Assembly: GCF_947179515.1 (NCBI RefSeq) | Contig: NC_067495.1 | Span: 90,520,389 to 90,584,388 of the forward strand | Reading direction: 5' to 3' | Source: Apodemus sylvaticus | Taxonomy: Eukaryota > Chordata > Mammalia > Rodentia > Muridae | Length of the DNA: 64,000 nt | In this document: positions 1-11,740 of the stretch, piece after piece | Numbering within the stretch: position 1 is the first letter of the stretch | Layout of the letters: every line of letters starts with the position of its first letter | Notes under the pieces: model-generated | What the model saw: the letters and a program-made list of their open reading frames with translations, nothing else | What the model was told of the DNA's origin: nothing | The model's database searches: none | Program-made: the position numbers and the translations under genes

Positions 1-671
1 CATCTAGTTCTCACTGGTGTTAGTTGGTCTTGTCAATGCAGGACTCACCAGTGCAAGCTGCCCCTTCCCAGGTGGCCTCTGGTGCACAGCTGACCTCCTG
101 CACTGCCTGCAGACAGGGTGCTGTGGCCCAGGCTGCTCAGATCGGAAGCAGACATTTGAAGGCTCCTGCCTGCTGCCTACTGAACTCACCAGAGCACACT
201 TTCTCCTCTCAGTGGGCCTCCCGGGTGTCCCTTTGGCCTCTTGCAGGACCTGGAGATGTGGTGTTGTAGCCCAGGCTGTTCTGGATCCCAAAGCAGAGAT
301 CTGAAGGCTACAGCCATAGGCCTCAGGACTGTAACCTAAACTCTGGGGTGCTGACCCACTGGAGCAAGCTGTGTACTCCCAGTCTGCCTCCAGGTGCACA
401 GCAGGCCTCTTGCACTTCCTGAAGACTGAGTGCTGTGGCCCAGGCTGTTCAGATCCTGAAGCAGACACCTGAAGGCTCCTGCCTGGGGCCTGCTGGACTC
501 AACAGAGCAGACTGTCTCCTCCCAGCCGGCCTCTCAGTTGCCCCTCTGGCCTCTTGCAGGACCTGGAGATGTCGTGATGTAACCCAGGCTGTTCTGGATC
601 CCAACATGGAGATCTGAATGCTCCTGCCAGGGGCCTCAGGACTGGAACCTAAGCTTTGTGGTGCAAACCCA
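1..671 (-). mobile_element. L1 5' UTR (promoter monomers), minus strand
   Basis: This stretch matches the 5' UTR of the full-length L1 at 60504-61207. It reads towards the left edge, and bases 1-3 are the reverse complement of the ORF1 start codon. It holds two related units about 313 bp apart: the segment around 241-300 recurs around 554-613 with scattered differences. Such GC-rich tandem monomers carry the internal RNA polymerase II promoter in murine L1s. Similarity fades near 671, followed by AT-rich non-L1 DNA. ORF1 would lie outside the window, so I cannot say whether the element is full length. Confidence 0.85.
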
Positions 672-1261
672 CCAGCTAATGACTGACTTTTACAAAGGCA
701 TAAATAGTCACACAAGAGTCTCACTAGACCAGAAATTCACTGTGCCAGATTAGCAGGTTTTAAGGAAACTTAAATGAATCTTCAAGACATAGTTAAATTT
801 TCTAGGTTTGCCAGAATCCCAGAAACACCATCTTAGCACTCTCTGAAGACTAGTCTTTTAGTAGCTAAAAAAGATGGTACAGATTACATTCTGACTCAGC
901 ATATGCTAGGAGCTAAACTGTCTGTCAAACACACTGAAAGAAGCCATTAGAGACTAGGGTTTCAAAGATGGGTTTATCTTGTACACTAATGACCTGGTAA
1001 TTGTCTTAATGGCTTTTCAATGAAGTGTGAAATTCTCTGTTAACATGTCAACAATGTGTAACATATAAGCACCATTCTATAATTAAGTTGAATATCTATT
1101 CTGATGATTTCACCAATGTATATTTAAAAACACCTTGATTTATGGATTTTTTTATGATGTTTAAAAACATATACTAGCAAACTTTGTTATACATTCAAAG
1201 ATATTTCTGGTTACATTCTGCATATGCAATCAAGTACCATTTACAGTGAAACTCATTCTTC
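672..1261. other. AT-rich intergenic DNA, nothing recognised
   Basis: I see no open frame of note, no L1 match and no SINE. The stretch is single-copy-looking and ends at the T-rich 3' tail of the next L1. Confidence 0.5.
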
Positions 1262-2403
1262 CTTCTTCTTTTATTGATATATTTTTTATTTACATTTCAA
1301 ATGATTTCCCCTTTTCTGGGTCCCCATTCCCCACAAGTCCCATAAGCCCTCTTCCCTCTCCCTGTTCCTCCATCTACCCCTTCCCACTTCCCTGTATGGA
1401 ATTCCCCTATACTCTTGCACTGACTGAGTCTTTCCAGAACCAGGGGCCACTTCTCCATTCTTTTTGGACATCATTTAATATGTGGATTATGCCTTGGGTA
1501 TTCCTGTTTTCCAGGCTAATATCCACTTATCAGTGAGTGCATACCATGATTGATCTTTTGAGACTGGGTTACCTCACTTAGTATGATGTTCTCCAGCTCC
1601 ATCCATTAGTCTAAGAATTTCATGAATTCATTGTTTGTAATGGCTTAATAGTACTCCACTGTGTAAATGTACCACATTTTTTGTATCCATGCCTTCGTTG
1701 AGGGACAACTGGGTTCTTTCCAGCTTATGGCTACTACAAATAGGGCTGCTATGAACATAGTGGAACATGTGTCCTTATTGCATGCTGAAGAATCCTCTGG
1801 GTATATGCCCAGGAGTGGTAAAACAGGGTCCTCAGGAAGTGTCATGCCCAGTTTTCTGCAGAACCAACAGACTGATTTCCAAAGTGGTTGCACCATCTTG
1901 CAATCCCACCAGCAGTGGAGGAGTGTTCCTCTTTCTCCAAATCCTCGCCAACACCTGCTGTCTCCTAGTTTTTGACCTTAGCCATTCTAACAGGTGTGAG
2001 TTGAAATCTCAGGGTTGTTTTGATTTGCATATCCCTAATGATTAATGATGTTGAACATTTCATAAGGTGTTTCTCAGCCCTCTGAAGTTCTTCATATGAA
2101 AAATCTTTGTTTAGCTCGGTACCCCACTTTTTAATAAGGTTATTTGGTCCTCTGGGTTCTACCTTCTTGAGTCCTTTGTACATATTAGATATTGGCCCTT
2201 TGCCAGATTTACAGTTGGTGAAGATACTTTCCCTATCTGTTTGTTGATGTTCTGTCCTTTTGACAGTGTTCTTTGCCTTACAGAAACTTTGTAGTTTTAT
2301 GAGGTCCCATTTATCAATTCTTGATCTTAGAGCATAAGCTATTAATGTTCTATTCAGGAACTTTTCCCCTGTGCCCATGTCCTCAAGGGTCTTCACCACT
2401 TTC
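1262..2403 (-). mobile_element. 5'-truncated L1: 3' UTR plus ORF2 C-terminus
   Basis: From left to right this is the reverse complement of a murine L1 3' UTR (1262-1515) followed by the ORF2 C-terminal region (stop codon at 1516-1518). The end reads ...HSLISGY-stop, as in the other copies here. ORF2 is broken: recognisable pieces at 1645-1896 (the LWKSVCWFCRKLG region) and 1965-2399 (the GKTLEDMGTGEKFLNRT to RMAKVKN region) are in different frames. The 5' truncation abuts the T-rich tail of another minus L1 at about 2403 instead of non-L1 DNA. Confidence 0.9.
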
Positions 2404-2732
2404 TTTTTTTTTAAATATTTTTATTTCCTATATTTTTTGTTACATTCCAAATGATTTCCCCTTTCCCAGATACCCCTCACCATATGTCCCATAAAACTTC
2501 TAGCCATCCATTCTCCAATCACCTACCTCCTTTTTTTCTCTGTCCTTATATTCCCCTCCAATTCTAGATCAATCCTCTCCAGGATCATGACCTTCTCCAT
2601 ACTTCTTCATGGGAGTCATTTGTTATGCGATTTGTGACTTGGGTATTCCTGGCTTCTGGGCTAATGAGTATCCACTTATCAGAGATTGGATTCCATGTGT
2701 ATTCTTTTGTGACTAGGTTACCTTTTTAATTT
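2404..2732 (-). mobile_element. Short L1 3' end, different subfamily, minus strand
   Basis: It starts with a T-rich tail and a 3' UTR like that at 44849-45120 (shared CCATATGTCCCATAAA motif) and clearly unlike its two neighbours. It reaches only the last few ORF2 codons (about 2660-2732) before being cut by the tail of the next L1. It is therefore a 330-bp fragment between two other minus L1s. Confidence 0.8.
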
Positions 2733-4175
2733 TTTTTTCATTTTTATTTGTATTTATTTATATATTTTTTATTTACATTGCAAATGATTTTCCCTATTCT
2801 GGGTCCCCACTCCCCACAAGTCCCATAAGCCCTCTTCCGTCCCCCTATTCTTTCATCTACCCCTTCCCACTTCCCTGTTCTGGAACTCCCCTATACTCTT
2901 GCACTGAGCCTTTCCAGAACCAGGGGCCACTCCTCCATTCTTTTTGGACATCATTTAATGTGAGGATTATGTCCTGGGTATTCAAAGTTTCTAGGCTAAT
3001 ATCCACTTATCAGTGAGTGCATACCATGATTGATCTTTTGAGACTGGGTTACCTCACTTAGTATGATGTTCTCCAGCTCCATCCATTTGTCTAAGAATTT
3101 CATGAATTCATTGTTTCTAATGGCTGAATAGTACTCCATTGTGTAAATATACCACATTTTTTGTATCCATTCCTCCGTTGAAGGACATCTAGGTTCTTTC
3201 CAGCTTCTGGCTATTACACATATGGCTGCTATGAACATAGTGAAGCATGTGTCCTTATTGCATGCTGAAGAATCCTCTGGATATATGCCCAGTAGTGGTA
3301 TAACAGGGTCCTCAGGAAGCGTCATGCCCAGTTTTCTGAGGAACCGCCAGACTGATTTCCAAAGTGGTTGCACCATCTTGCAATCCCACCAGCAGTGGAG
3401 GAGTGTTCCTCTTTCTCCACATCCTCGCCAATACCTGCTGTCTCCTGAGTTTTTGACCTTAGCCATTCTGACTGGTGTGAGGTGAAATCTCAGGGTTGTT
3501 TTGATTTGCATTTCCCTAATGATTAATGATGTTGAACATTTCTTAAGGTGTTTCTCAGCTCTCCGAAGTTCATCATGTGAAAATTCTTTGTTTAGCTCCA
3601 TACCCCACTTTTTAATGGGGTTATTTGGATCTCTGGGTTCTACTTTCTTGAGTTCTTTGTATATATTAGATATTAGCCCTCTGTCAGATTTAGGGTTGGT
3701 GAAGATTCTTTCCCAGTCTGTTGGTTGACGTTTTGTCCTTTTGACGGTGTCCTTGCCTTATAGAAACTTTGTAGTTTTATGAGGTCCCATTTGTCAATTC
3801 TTGATCTTAGAGCGTAAGCTATTGGTGTTCTATTCAGGAACTTTTCCCCTGTGCCCATGTCCTCCAGGGTCTTCCCCAGTTTTTTTTTTTCAATTAGTTT
3901 CAGTGTGTCAGTTTTTATGTGGCGGTCCTTGATCCATTTGGAGTTGAGCTTGGTACAAGGAGATAAGAATGGATCAATGCTCATTCTTCTGCATGCTGAC
4001 CTCCGATTGAACCAGCACCATTTGTTGAAAAGGCTATCTTTTTTCCACTGGATGCTTTCAGCCCGTTTGTTTAAGACCAAGTGACCATAGGTGTGTTGGT
4101 TCATTTCTGGGTCTTCAATCCTATTCCATTGATCTGCTTGATTGATATTGTACCAGTACCATGCAGTTTTTATCA
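2733..4175 (-). mobile_element. 5'-truncated L1 with long ORF2 C-terminal frames, minus strand
   Basis: An A-rich tail (T-rich on plus) and 3' UTR at 2733-2995 are followed by the ORF2 C-terminus from the stop at 2996-2998. A 201-codon open stretch (2996-3601) covers the cysteine-bearing C-terminal segment, including CWWDCK. A second (3673-4175 and beyond) covers KTAWYWYN through LNRTPIAYALRSRIDKWDL. The frames differ, so ORF2 is broken between about 3601 and 3673. At 4175 the sequence switches abruptly to plus-strand ORF2, with only one or two bases shared at the junction. Confidence 0.9.
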
Positions 4176-4618
4176 GATTCAATGCTATCCCCATAAAAAT
4201 CCCAACCCAGTTCTTCGTAGAGCTAGAAAGAGCAATTCTCAAATTCATCTGGAATAACAAAAAACCCAGGATAGCTAAAACTATTCTCAACAGTAAAAGA
4301 AATTCAGGGGGATTAAGTATCCCAGACCTCAAACTTTACTACAGAGCAATAGTGGTTAAAAACTGCATGGTATTGGTACAATGTCAGGCAAGTGGATAAA
4401 TGGAATAGGATTGAAGACCCAGAAATGAACCCACACACCTATGGTCACTTGATCTTTGACAGAGGAGCTAAGTCTATCCAGTGGGAAAAAAGAGAGTTTC
4501 CAACAAACGGTGCTGGTTCAACTGGTGATTAGAATACAGAAGAATTCAAATCGATCCATTCTTATCTCCTTGTACTAAGTACAACTCCAAATGGATCAAG
4601 GACCTCCACATAAAAAGG
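4176..4618 (+). mobile_element. Inverted L1 ORF2 fragment, plus strand
   Basis: Directly after the minus L1, the plus strand reads ORF2 from FNAIPIKIPTQFF through KFIWNNKKPRIAKTIL, WNRIEDPEMN and YGHLIFDRGA to the TPNGSR region, with frameshifts after about 4399. It overlaps in ORF2 content the start of the minus fragment (both contain the region around KTAWYWY). This is either an inverted 5' part of that element with an overlap of about 250 bp, or an independent piece. It ends where L1 ORF1 begins at about 4619. Confidence 0.8.
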
Positions 4619-5320
4619 GATATCATAGAAACCATGGACTCAACAGTTAAAGAAAATGCAAAATGCAAAACGCTTGTAACCCAAAATATCCAGGAAATCC
4701 AGGACACAATGAGAAAGCCAAATCTAAGGATTATAGGTATTGATGAGAGTGAAGATTTACAACTTAAAGGGCCAGCAAATATCTTCAACAAAATTATGGA
4801 AGAAAACTTCCCTAACCTAAAGAGAGAGAAATGCCAATGAATATACAAGAAGCCTACAGAACTCCAAACAGACTGGACCAGAACAGAAATACCTCTCGTC
4901 ACATAATAATCAAAACCCCAAATGTACTAAACAAAGAAAGAATACTTAGGACAGTAAGAGAAAAAGGGCAAGTAACATATAAAGGAAGACCTATCAGAAT
5001 TACACCAGATTTCTCACCAGAGACCATGAAAGCTAGAAGATCCTGGGTGGAGCTCATGCAGACTCTAAGAGAACACAAATGCCAGCCGAGACTACTATAC
5101 CCAGCAAAACTCTCAATTACTATAGATGGAGAAACCAAGATATTCCACGACAAAACCAAATTTACACAATATCTTTCTACAACCCAGCCCTACAAAGGTT
5201 AATAGGGGGAAAGCACTAGTACAACGAGGGAAACTATACCCTGGCAAGAGCAGGATATTAAGCTTCTTTCATCAAACCCAAAAGAAGTTAACCAATCAAA
5301 TTTAAAAAATAACGTCAAAA
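4619..5320 (+). pseudogene. L1 ORF1 C-terminal half, broken, plus strand
   Basis: This encodes the RNA-binding half of L1 ORF1p, the trimeric nucleic-acid chaperone that packages L1 RNA. The RRM part reads from MDSTVKENAKCK through RIIGIDESEDLQLKG to EENFPNL (4634-4840). The C-terminal domain follows in another frame (4831-5202: TPNRLDQNRN, GRPIRITPDFSPETMKARRSW, LLYPAKLSI, FHDKTKFTQYL). A frameshift near 4830 joins them and another near 5180 alters the last residues. The N-terminal coiled coil is missing. 5203-5320 is the inter-ORF spacer before ORF2. Confidence 0.9.
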
Positions 5321-8300
5321 ATGACAGGAAGTAACAATCACTATTCCTTAATATCTCTTAACATCAATGGACTCAATGCCCCAATAAAAAGACATAGACT
5401 AAGAGACTGGTTACATAAACAGGACCCTACATTTTGCTGCATACAGGAAACACACCTCAATGTCAAAGACAAAAACTACCTTAGAGTAAAAGGCTGGAAG
5501 ACAATTCTACAAGTAAATGGTCCCAGGAAACAAGCCAGAGTTGCCTTTCTAATTTCAGATAAAATTGACTTTCAACCTAATGTCATAAAAAGAGACATGG
5601 AAGGTCACTATTTGCTGGTCAAAGGAAAAATTCAACAAGAAGAACTCTCAATCCTGAACATCTATGCCCCAAATACAAGGGCACCCTCATTCATAAAAGA
5701 AACTTTACTAAAGCTCAAAGTACACATTGCACCTAACACAATAATTGTGGGTGACTTCAACACTCCACTTTCACCAATGGACCAATCAGGAAAACAGAAA
5801 CTAAACAGGGAGACAATGAAACTAATTGAAGCTTTGAACCAATTGGAGTTAACAGATATATATAGAACTTTTTATCCCAAAGAAAAGGAATATACCTTTT
5901 TCTCAGCACCTCATGGTACCTTCTCCAAAATAGATCATATAGTTGGTCACAAGACAGACCTCAACAAATATAAGAAGATTGAAATAATCCCATGCCTCCT
6001 ATCAGATCACTACGGAGTAAAAGTGGTCTTTAGTAATAGTAAAAACAACAGAAAGCCCACATACACATGGAAACTGAATAATACTCTACTCAATGACACC
6101 TTGGTCAAGGAAGAAATAAAGAAAGAAATCAAAGATTTCTTAGAATTTAATGAAAATGAAGGCACAACATACACAAATCTATGGGACACATTGAAAGCAG
6201 TGCTAAGAGGAAAACTCATAGCTTTGAGTGCCTTCAAAAAGAAATTCGGGAGAGCTTACACTAGAAGATTAACAGAACAACTGAAAACCCTGGAACAAGA
6301 AGAAGCTAATTCACCCAGGAGGAGGAGAAGACAGGAAATCATCAAACTCAGGGCTGAAATCAATCAAGTAGAAACCAAGAGAACCATACAAAGAATCAAC
6401 AAGTCCAAAAGCTGGTTCTTTGAAAAAATCAACAAGATAGATAAACCTTACCCAGACTAACCAAAGGGCACAGAGGAAGTATCCAAATTAACAAAATTAG
6501 AAATGAAAACGGAGATATCACAACAGAAACCGAGGAAATTCAAAAAATCATCAGATCCTACTACAAAAACCTGTACTCAACACAACTGGAGAATCTGGAG
6601 GAAATGGACATTTTCTTAGACAGATACCAATTACTAAAATTAAACCAGGATCAAATAGACCATCTAAACAGACCCATAACCCCTAAAGAAATAGTAGGTG
6701 TCATAGATAGGCTTCCAACCAAAAAAAAAAAAAGCACAGGACCAGATGGTTTCAGTGCAGAATTCTATCAGACCTTCAAAGAAGACTTAACACCAATACT
6801 CTTCAAACTCTTCCACCAAATAGAAACAGAAGGAACACTACCCAACTCCTTCTTCGAAGCCACTATTACGCTGATACCAAAACAACACAAAGACCCAACT
6901 AAGAAAGAGAATTTCAGGCCAATTTCCCTTATGAATATCGATGCAAAAATACTAAATAAAATTCTTGCCAACCGAATCCAAGAACACATCAAAACGATCA
7001 TCCACCATGCTCAAGTAGGCTTTATCCCGGGAATGCAGGGTTGGTTCAATATACGGAAATACATCAATGCAATCTACTACATAAACAAACTCAAAGAAAA
7101 AAAAAACCACATGGTCATTTCATTGGATGCTGAAAAAGCATTTGACAAAATTCAGTATCCTTTCATGCTAAAAGTCTTAGAAAGGACAGGAATTCAAGGC
7201 CCATATCTAAACATAGTAAAAGCAATATATAGCAAACCGGTAGCCAACATCAAACTAAATGGAGAGAAACTTGAAGCAATCCCACTAAAATCAGGGACTA
7301 GACAAGGCTGCCCCCTCTCTCCATATCTTTTCAATATAGTTCTTGAAGTCCTAGCTAGAGCAATTAGACAACAGAAGGAAGTCAAAGGGATACAAATTGG
7401 AAAGGAAGAAGTCAAATTATCACTATTTGCAGATGATATGATCATATACTTAAGTGACCCTAAAACCTCTACTAGAGAACTCCTACAGCTGATAAACAAC
7501 TTCAGCAAAGTGGCTGGTTACAAAATCAACGCAAGCAAATCAGTAGCCTTTATATATTCAAAGGATAAGCAGACTGAGAAAGAAATTAGGGAAATGACCC
7601 CCTTCACAATAGCTACAAACAACATAAAGTATCTTGGGGTGACTCTAACCAAACAAGTGAAAGAACTATATGACAAGAACTTCAGATCTCTGAAGAAGGA
7701 AATCGAAGAAGATCTCAGAAAATGGAAAAACCTTCCATGCTCATGGATTGGCAGAATTAATATAGTTAAAATGGCCATCTTGCCAAAGGCAATCTATAGA
7801 TTCAATGCTATTCCCATAAAAATCCCAACCCAGTTCTTCATAGAGCTAGAAAGAGCAATTCTCAAATTCATCTGGAACAACAAAAAACCCAGGATAGCTA
7901 AAACTATTCTCAACAGTAAAAGAACTTCAGGGGGATTCAATATCCCAGACTTTAAACTCTACTACAGAGCAATAGTGATAAAAACTGCATGGTATTGGTA
8001 CAATATCAGGCAAGCAGATCAATGGAATAGGATTGAAGACCCAGAAATGAACCAACACACCTATGGTCACTTGATCTTCGACAAAGGGGCTGAAACCATC
8101 CAGTGGAAAAAAGATAGTCTTTTCAACAAATGGTGCTGGTTCAATTGGAGTTCAGCATGCAGAAGAATGTGCATCGATCCATTCTTATCTCCTTGTACCA
8201 AGCTCAACTCCAAATGGATCAAGGACCTCCACATAAAACCTGACACACAGAAACTAATTGAAAAAAAAAAAAAAAAACTGGGGAAGACCCTGGAGGACAT

Positions 8301-8337
8301 GGGCACAGGGGAAAAGTTCCTGAATAGAACACCAAGA
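5321..8337 (+). pseudogene. L1 ORF2 (endonuclease and reverse transcriptase), nearly open but 3'-truncated
   Basis: ORF2p nicks target DNA and reverse-transcribes L1 RNA. The start is the ATG at 5321 (MTGSNNHYSLISLNINGLNAP), as in other L1 copies. The endonuclease has IQETHL, the GDFN motif (about 5751-5762) and SDHYGVKV. One frameshift near 6446 ends the first 379-codon frame; the same protein resumes in another frame and is open through 8337. The reverse transcriptase has FRPISL, the SGTRQGCPLSPYLFN block and the catalytic FADDM at 7425-7439. Homology stops abruptly after GEKFLNRTP at 8337; the following codons to 8364 are unrelated. Roughly the last 290 residues, including the cysteine-rich end, and the 3' UTR with poly(A) are absent. 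Confidence 0.93.
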
Positions 8338-9215
8338 GCAGACATTTTGGGGGAAACCTTCTAAACTGTGTGTTCAGAGAGTCCTGACTAGAGAGAGAAA
8401 GATGGTGTGGGGTGGGAAGAGGGAGAGGTGGAGGAAGGAGCATGGGTGAGCTTTAGTAGCCTGGGGGAAGGTGTGCTTTTTGTTTGTTTGTTTGTTTGTT
8501 TTGTTTTGTTTTTCATGGTACCAAGTACAAAGAAGACATGTGAACACATTTCTAAAACCCTTCCCATGGAGGCAAGGGGAGAGCTGGCATTCCAGTTTAG
8601 CTTATCCCTAAACATCTGCCCCTGGTAGTGCCACGTGGGGTGGGGTGGGAGTTGAAAATCAGGGGCATCCTGGCTATTGTCGAAGCTTAGGCTGGCCATT
8701 GACATCATCGGATGTGCTTGTGTGCAAAGCACCCAACAGCTGTCTGGAAGACGGGTCAAAGAAACTTGTGATAGATGGCAGAGACCCAACAAGGGAGCAA
8801 TTTAGTCAGAGGGAAGAAGCCAAGTTTGAAAGGGCAGGATTCTTGAGCACAGATCTGAGCCATCTCACTGAGAAAAAGTCTCCAAGGATTGGACCCCAGG
8901 AGATCTGATCTTCTCTTCCCTAAGTCCACCCTCAAGTTGGCCTGGAAAATGCTTTCAAAATCAGGTTGTCCGTCTGGAAAGTTCTTGAATTAGCTACATG
9001 ACCAGAGGCCTGTCACCCAACACAGCACTGAAAGGTCAAGTATAATCATTCTTCTTCTTCCATATTGTAAATCTCGGTTTCCCTGTGATAGATCAGTGCT
9101 ATGAAGAGCTTGAGCCCCTTTCAGCAGTCCTCCCCTGATTGGCCAGAGATCTCGGTTTTTATAAGACAAATTCTTTTGAAGAGGTGGGGGGTGAGATTTT
9201 TTTACTTTTATCTTA
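8338..9215. other. Non-L1 interval of higher GC, unidentified
   Basis: It has balanced composition and no convincing coding frame; the short open stretches resemble nothing I know. A GT-rich run (TTTG)n lies at about 8478-8512. An ATTGG box at about 9137 lies upstream of TTTATAA at about 9157, a spacing seen in promoters and LTRs, but this could be chance. An old LTR is possible. Confidence 0.35.
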
Positions 9216-9381
9216 TGCATAAGGCATTTATGTCTGTCATGTGCATGCAGTACCCCTGGAGGCCAGAAGAGGATCCTTTGAATTGGAGTCACAGATGGTT
9301 ATGAGCCTCCACATGGCTGCTAGGAACCAAGCCCAAGTCCTTTGCAACACATGCTCTTAAGCACTGAGCCATCTCTCCATC
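9216..9381 (-). repeat. B2/B3-family SINE, minus strand
   Basis: Reverse-complement features of a B2/B3 SINE are clear: the end GAGCCATCTCTCC (tRNA-derived head), GTGCTTAAGAGCATG-like sequence with many substitutions, the TGCTAGGAACCAAG block and GGAGGCCAGAAGAGG. The level of divergence suggests an old B3-like copy. It carries the usual internal Pol III promoter remnants but is unlikely to be active. Confidence 0.8.
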
Positions 9382-10995
9382 ACCTCAAGCCCTGACACAC
9401 CAGTCCCATTGCTCCAAACTTTGAGCTGAGTCACGGCTTCCATGTTCTTAGGAATACATCCATCCACCACATCTGTGCTCCTCAGCTACCTGCCCTGAGA
9501 TTCAGCAACCATCATCTGTACATATTAGGGCAGTCATGCACACGGTTTGAGTTTGTCATTGGTCAAGGATAATCCCTGGCTTCGGGCAGGAATCTGCCGG
9601 TAGGACATAATAGGGAAGTAGGTTAAAGCAGGAATTTTTATCCTAGGGTGGAGAAGCTCAGTGAAGGTTAAGTTCATTCTTCCTCCAGGTCTAGGAATTC
9701 CTGAATTAAGCAGGTGACCCACCCAGCTGCTGGAGCAGTCAAGACAAGGACCTCCAAGAGAAGCTAGACAACTTCCACTGTAACTCAGCCTGGAGTCTGG
9801 GGGGAAGGGTTTGCCCAAACTGTTAAAAGGTCTGACCACCATTAAAGTTTTGGCCTCGATCAGTTAAAAAAAAAATGTAGATAGGTTAGTAAGGTCCACA
9901 GTGAAGAGGAAGGCAGGGTATTCTATCAGGATCTGCTTAGTTCCCTGGAATGGGATCAGATATTGAGAAGAGGCCACAGAAGGTAGTATGCTACAGAATT
10001 GTAGATGAAACTGGGGGAATGGATTGGAAGGAGAAGAGAGAGATTAAAGATTTGAATTTCGACTACTCTTTTTACTACCCTACTTGCTTTTCCAGCATGC
10101 TTGGCTGGCAAGTTCCCAGGGAATTCCTTCTGGAGTTGAGGGCTTAGAAAAAAGGGATAGGTGGGAGTTGGAGTAGAAGATCTGTATGATCTACTGGAGA
10201 TGGGGACAGAGAGAGATAGGGAGGGTCCAGGAAGTGGATTAATACAAAGGGTGAGGCACCGGATTGGATTTGAAGGAAAGGAGGAAAAGTTGAAGATTTG
10301 TGGTTAGCTTGCCTAATTTTCTGGCCTGCATGTTCTGATATTTCTGAAATCACTTATCTTATTCATGAATAGCAGATTCATAATTTCTTTAAATATGAAT
10401 AAATTCACACTAATCTTCAAATTCTGTTTGTTCAAACATATTATTCTTCTATCATTTTTTAAAAAGCTATTTATGCCTAAATATGAAATTCTATACTATC
10501 AGTTATATATATTTGTATACATATATGTACACATACACACATAAACATACAAATATATTTACTCTTTAAGTATTATGCCACTGTCCTTTGACTTCTACTG
10601 TAATATATGTAAGTCAGCTGATAATCCTATTGTCCTTTTAAAGTTTATCTTTTTTTTTTCTAGCTGAACAATTTATTGATTTTTTTTTTTTTTAGTGTTC
10701 CAAAGTTTTGGCTATAAAATGCAAAATCACAAATTTTATTTATATTTATTAGAATTCATTAGTTCACTTAAAATTTTAACTGAAGATTTCTCTCCTCATC
10801 AATTTTGGAACAAACATGTTAAATTTCTTTTGCCGTTTGAGATTCTTCCAGTTTATCTTCGTCCAGATATTTACAAAAAAGTTTTAAATTGTAAAAACAT
10901 TCTATATCAGGAATATTTTCTGTTTATCCAGTATGCCATTGATACAATTAGAAAATTTTAAAACAAATATTGGCTTTAAAATATAAACTCCTAAG
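9382..10995. other. Non-L1 intergenic DNA, partly repeat-like, unnamed
   Basis: 9382-10340 has higher GC and G-rich, purine-rich stretches, and looks to me like part of an old rodent interspersed repeat, but I cannot name it. 10340-10995 is AT-rich with a TA/CA-rich patch at about 10502-10560 and T runs at about 10650-10695. No coding frame is supported. Confidence 0.35.
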
Positions 10996-11740
10996 AGATG
11001 CCAGCTGGTCCCTCACAGTTTATGGTTGCAGGAAAGTTAGCCTGGTCGTCATGAGAGTGGGAAAGGTGGCCCTGCCCCTCACTGGTTATAGCACTGGACA
11101 GTAGGCTTTGCATCTCTCCTGGGCAACAAAGTAGAGCTGGGCCTGGTGATTAAGGCACAAGTGAGCCCACTTAGGACATAAGAGCAGAAGAGCTGGCCCT
11201 GTTTCTTGATAGCTACAGCACTGGTTGAGCTAAACAGGGCAGTGCTCACCCTGGTGACATGCACATAAAAGATATGGTGGGCTGACAAACTCAGCAATCT
11301 CCTAGGCCACTTCAGGGCTTTGAGTTGGCCCACCCCAACACCTATTCAAACTATGATCTGGTGGAGTGGCTGAAAGTACTGGTCTTGCAGATGCAAAGCT
11401 TCAGGATTACCATGGCACAGGGCAACAACAAGATATATGGAGGAGTACTCATGAGTACCCAGTATAGCAGAAGAAGTACATCAGAAGCCAGAGGTCTTAA
11501 ACAGACCAATGACTCATCACAATGGACATTTTCAAGTAAATTGTGTGGACAAAAGGGTGTAATGTATGACATACTGTGACACACTATGGCTTTCACAGTA
11601 CATTTTTTTGTTCTATCTTATTTTTCTTATTGCTCTGTTCTTTTGGGATAAAGGTTCTAAGGGTGGAGGGTAGATACAAATGGACAGGAACATGAGTGGG
11701 ATTCAGGAACACAATATGAAATAAACATAAAATTTTTAAA
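10996..11740 (+). repeat. MurSatRep1-like rodent repeat
   Basis: It contains repeated short units around GAGCTGGCCCTG (near 11130 and 11190) with TGCCCCTCACTGG, followed by a conserved-looking single segment through GCAAAGCTTCAGGATTACC (about 11392) and an A-rich end near 11735. This organisation matches my memory of the rodent repeat called MurSatRep1. Small open frames inside it are not coding evidence. The family name needs a database search. Confidence 0.55.

Noticed and set aside
4142..8345. Hydrophobic antisense frames over L1 ORF2 (several of 70-120 codons)
   Set aside because: They are shadows of ORF2 on the opposite strand, recurring at the same ORF2 positions in every copy.
9130..9170. 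CCAAT-like and TATA-like pair as a host promoter
   Set aside because: The motifs are short and no exon, CpG-rich stretch or transcript feature follows; kept only as a remark.
11079..11596. Frames of 81-84 codons around 11079-11596
   Set aside because: They lie within the MurSatRep1-like repeat; no start context, conservation or domain supports coding.
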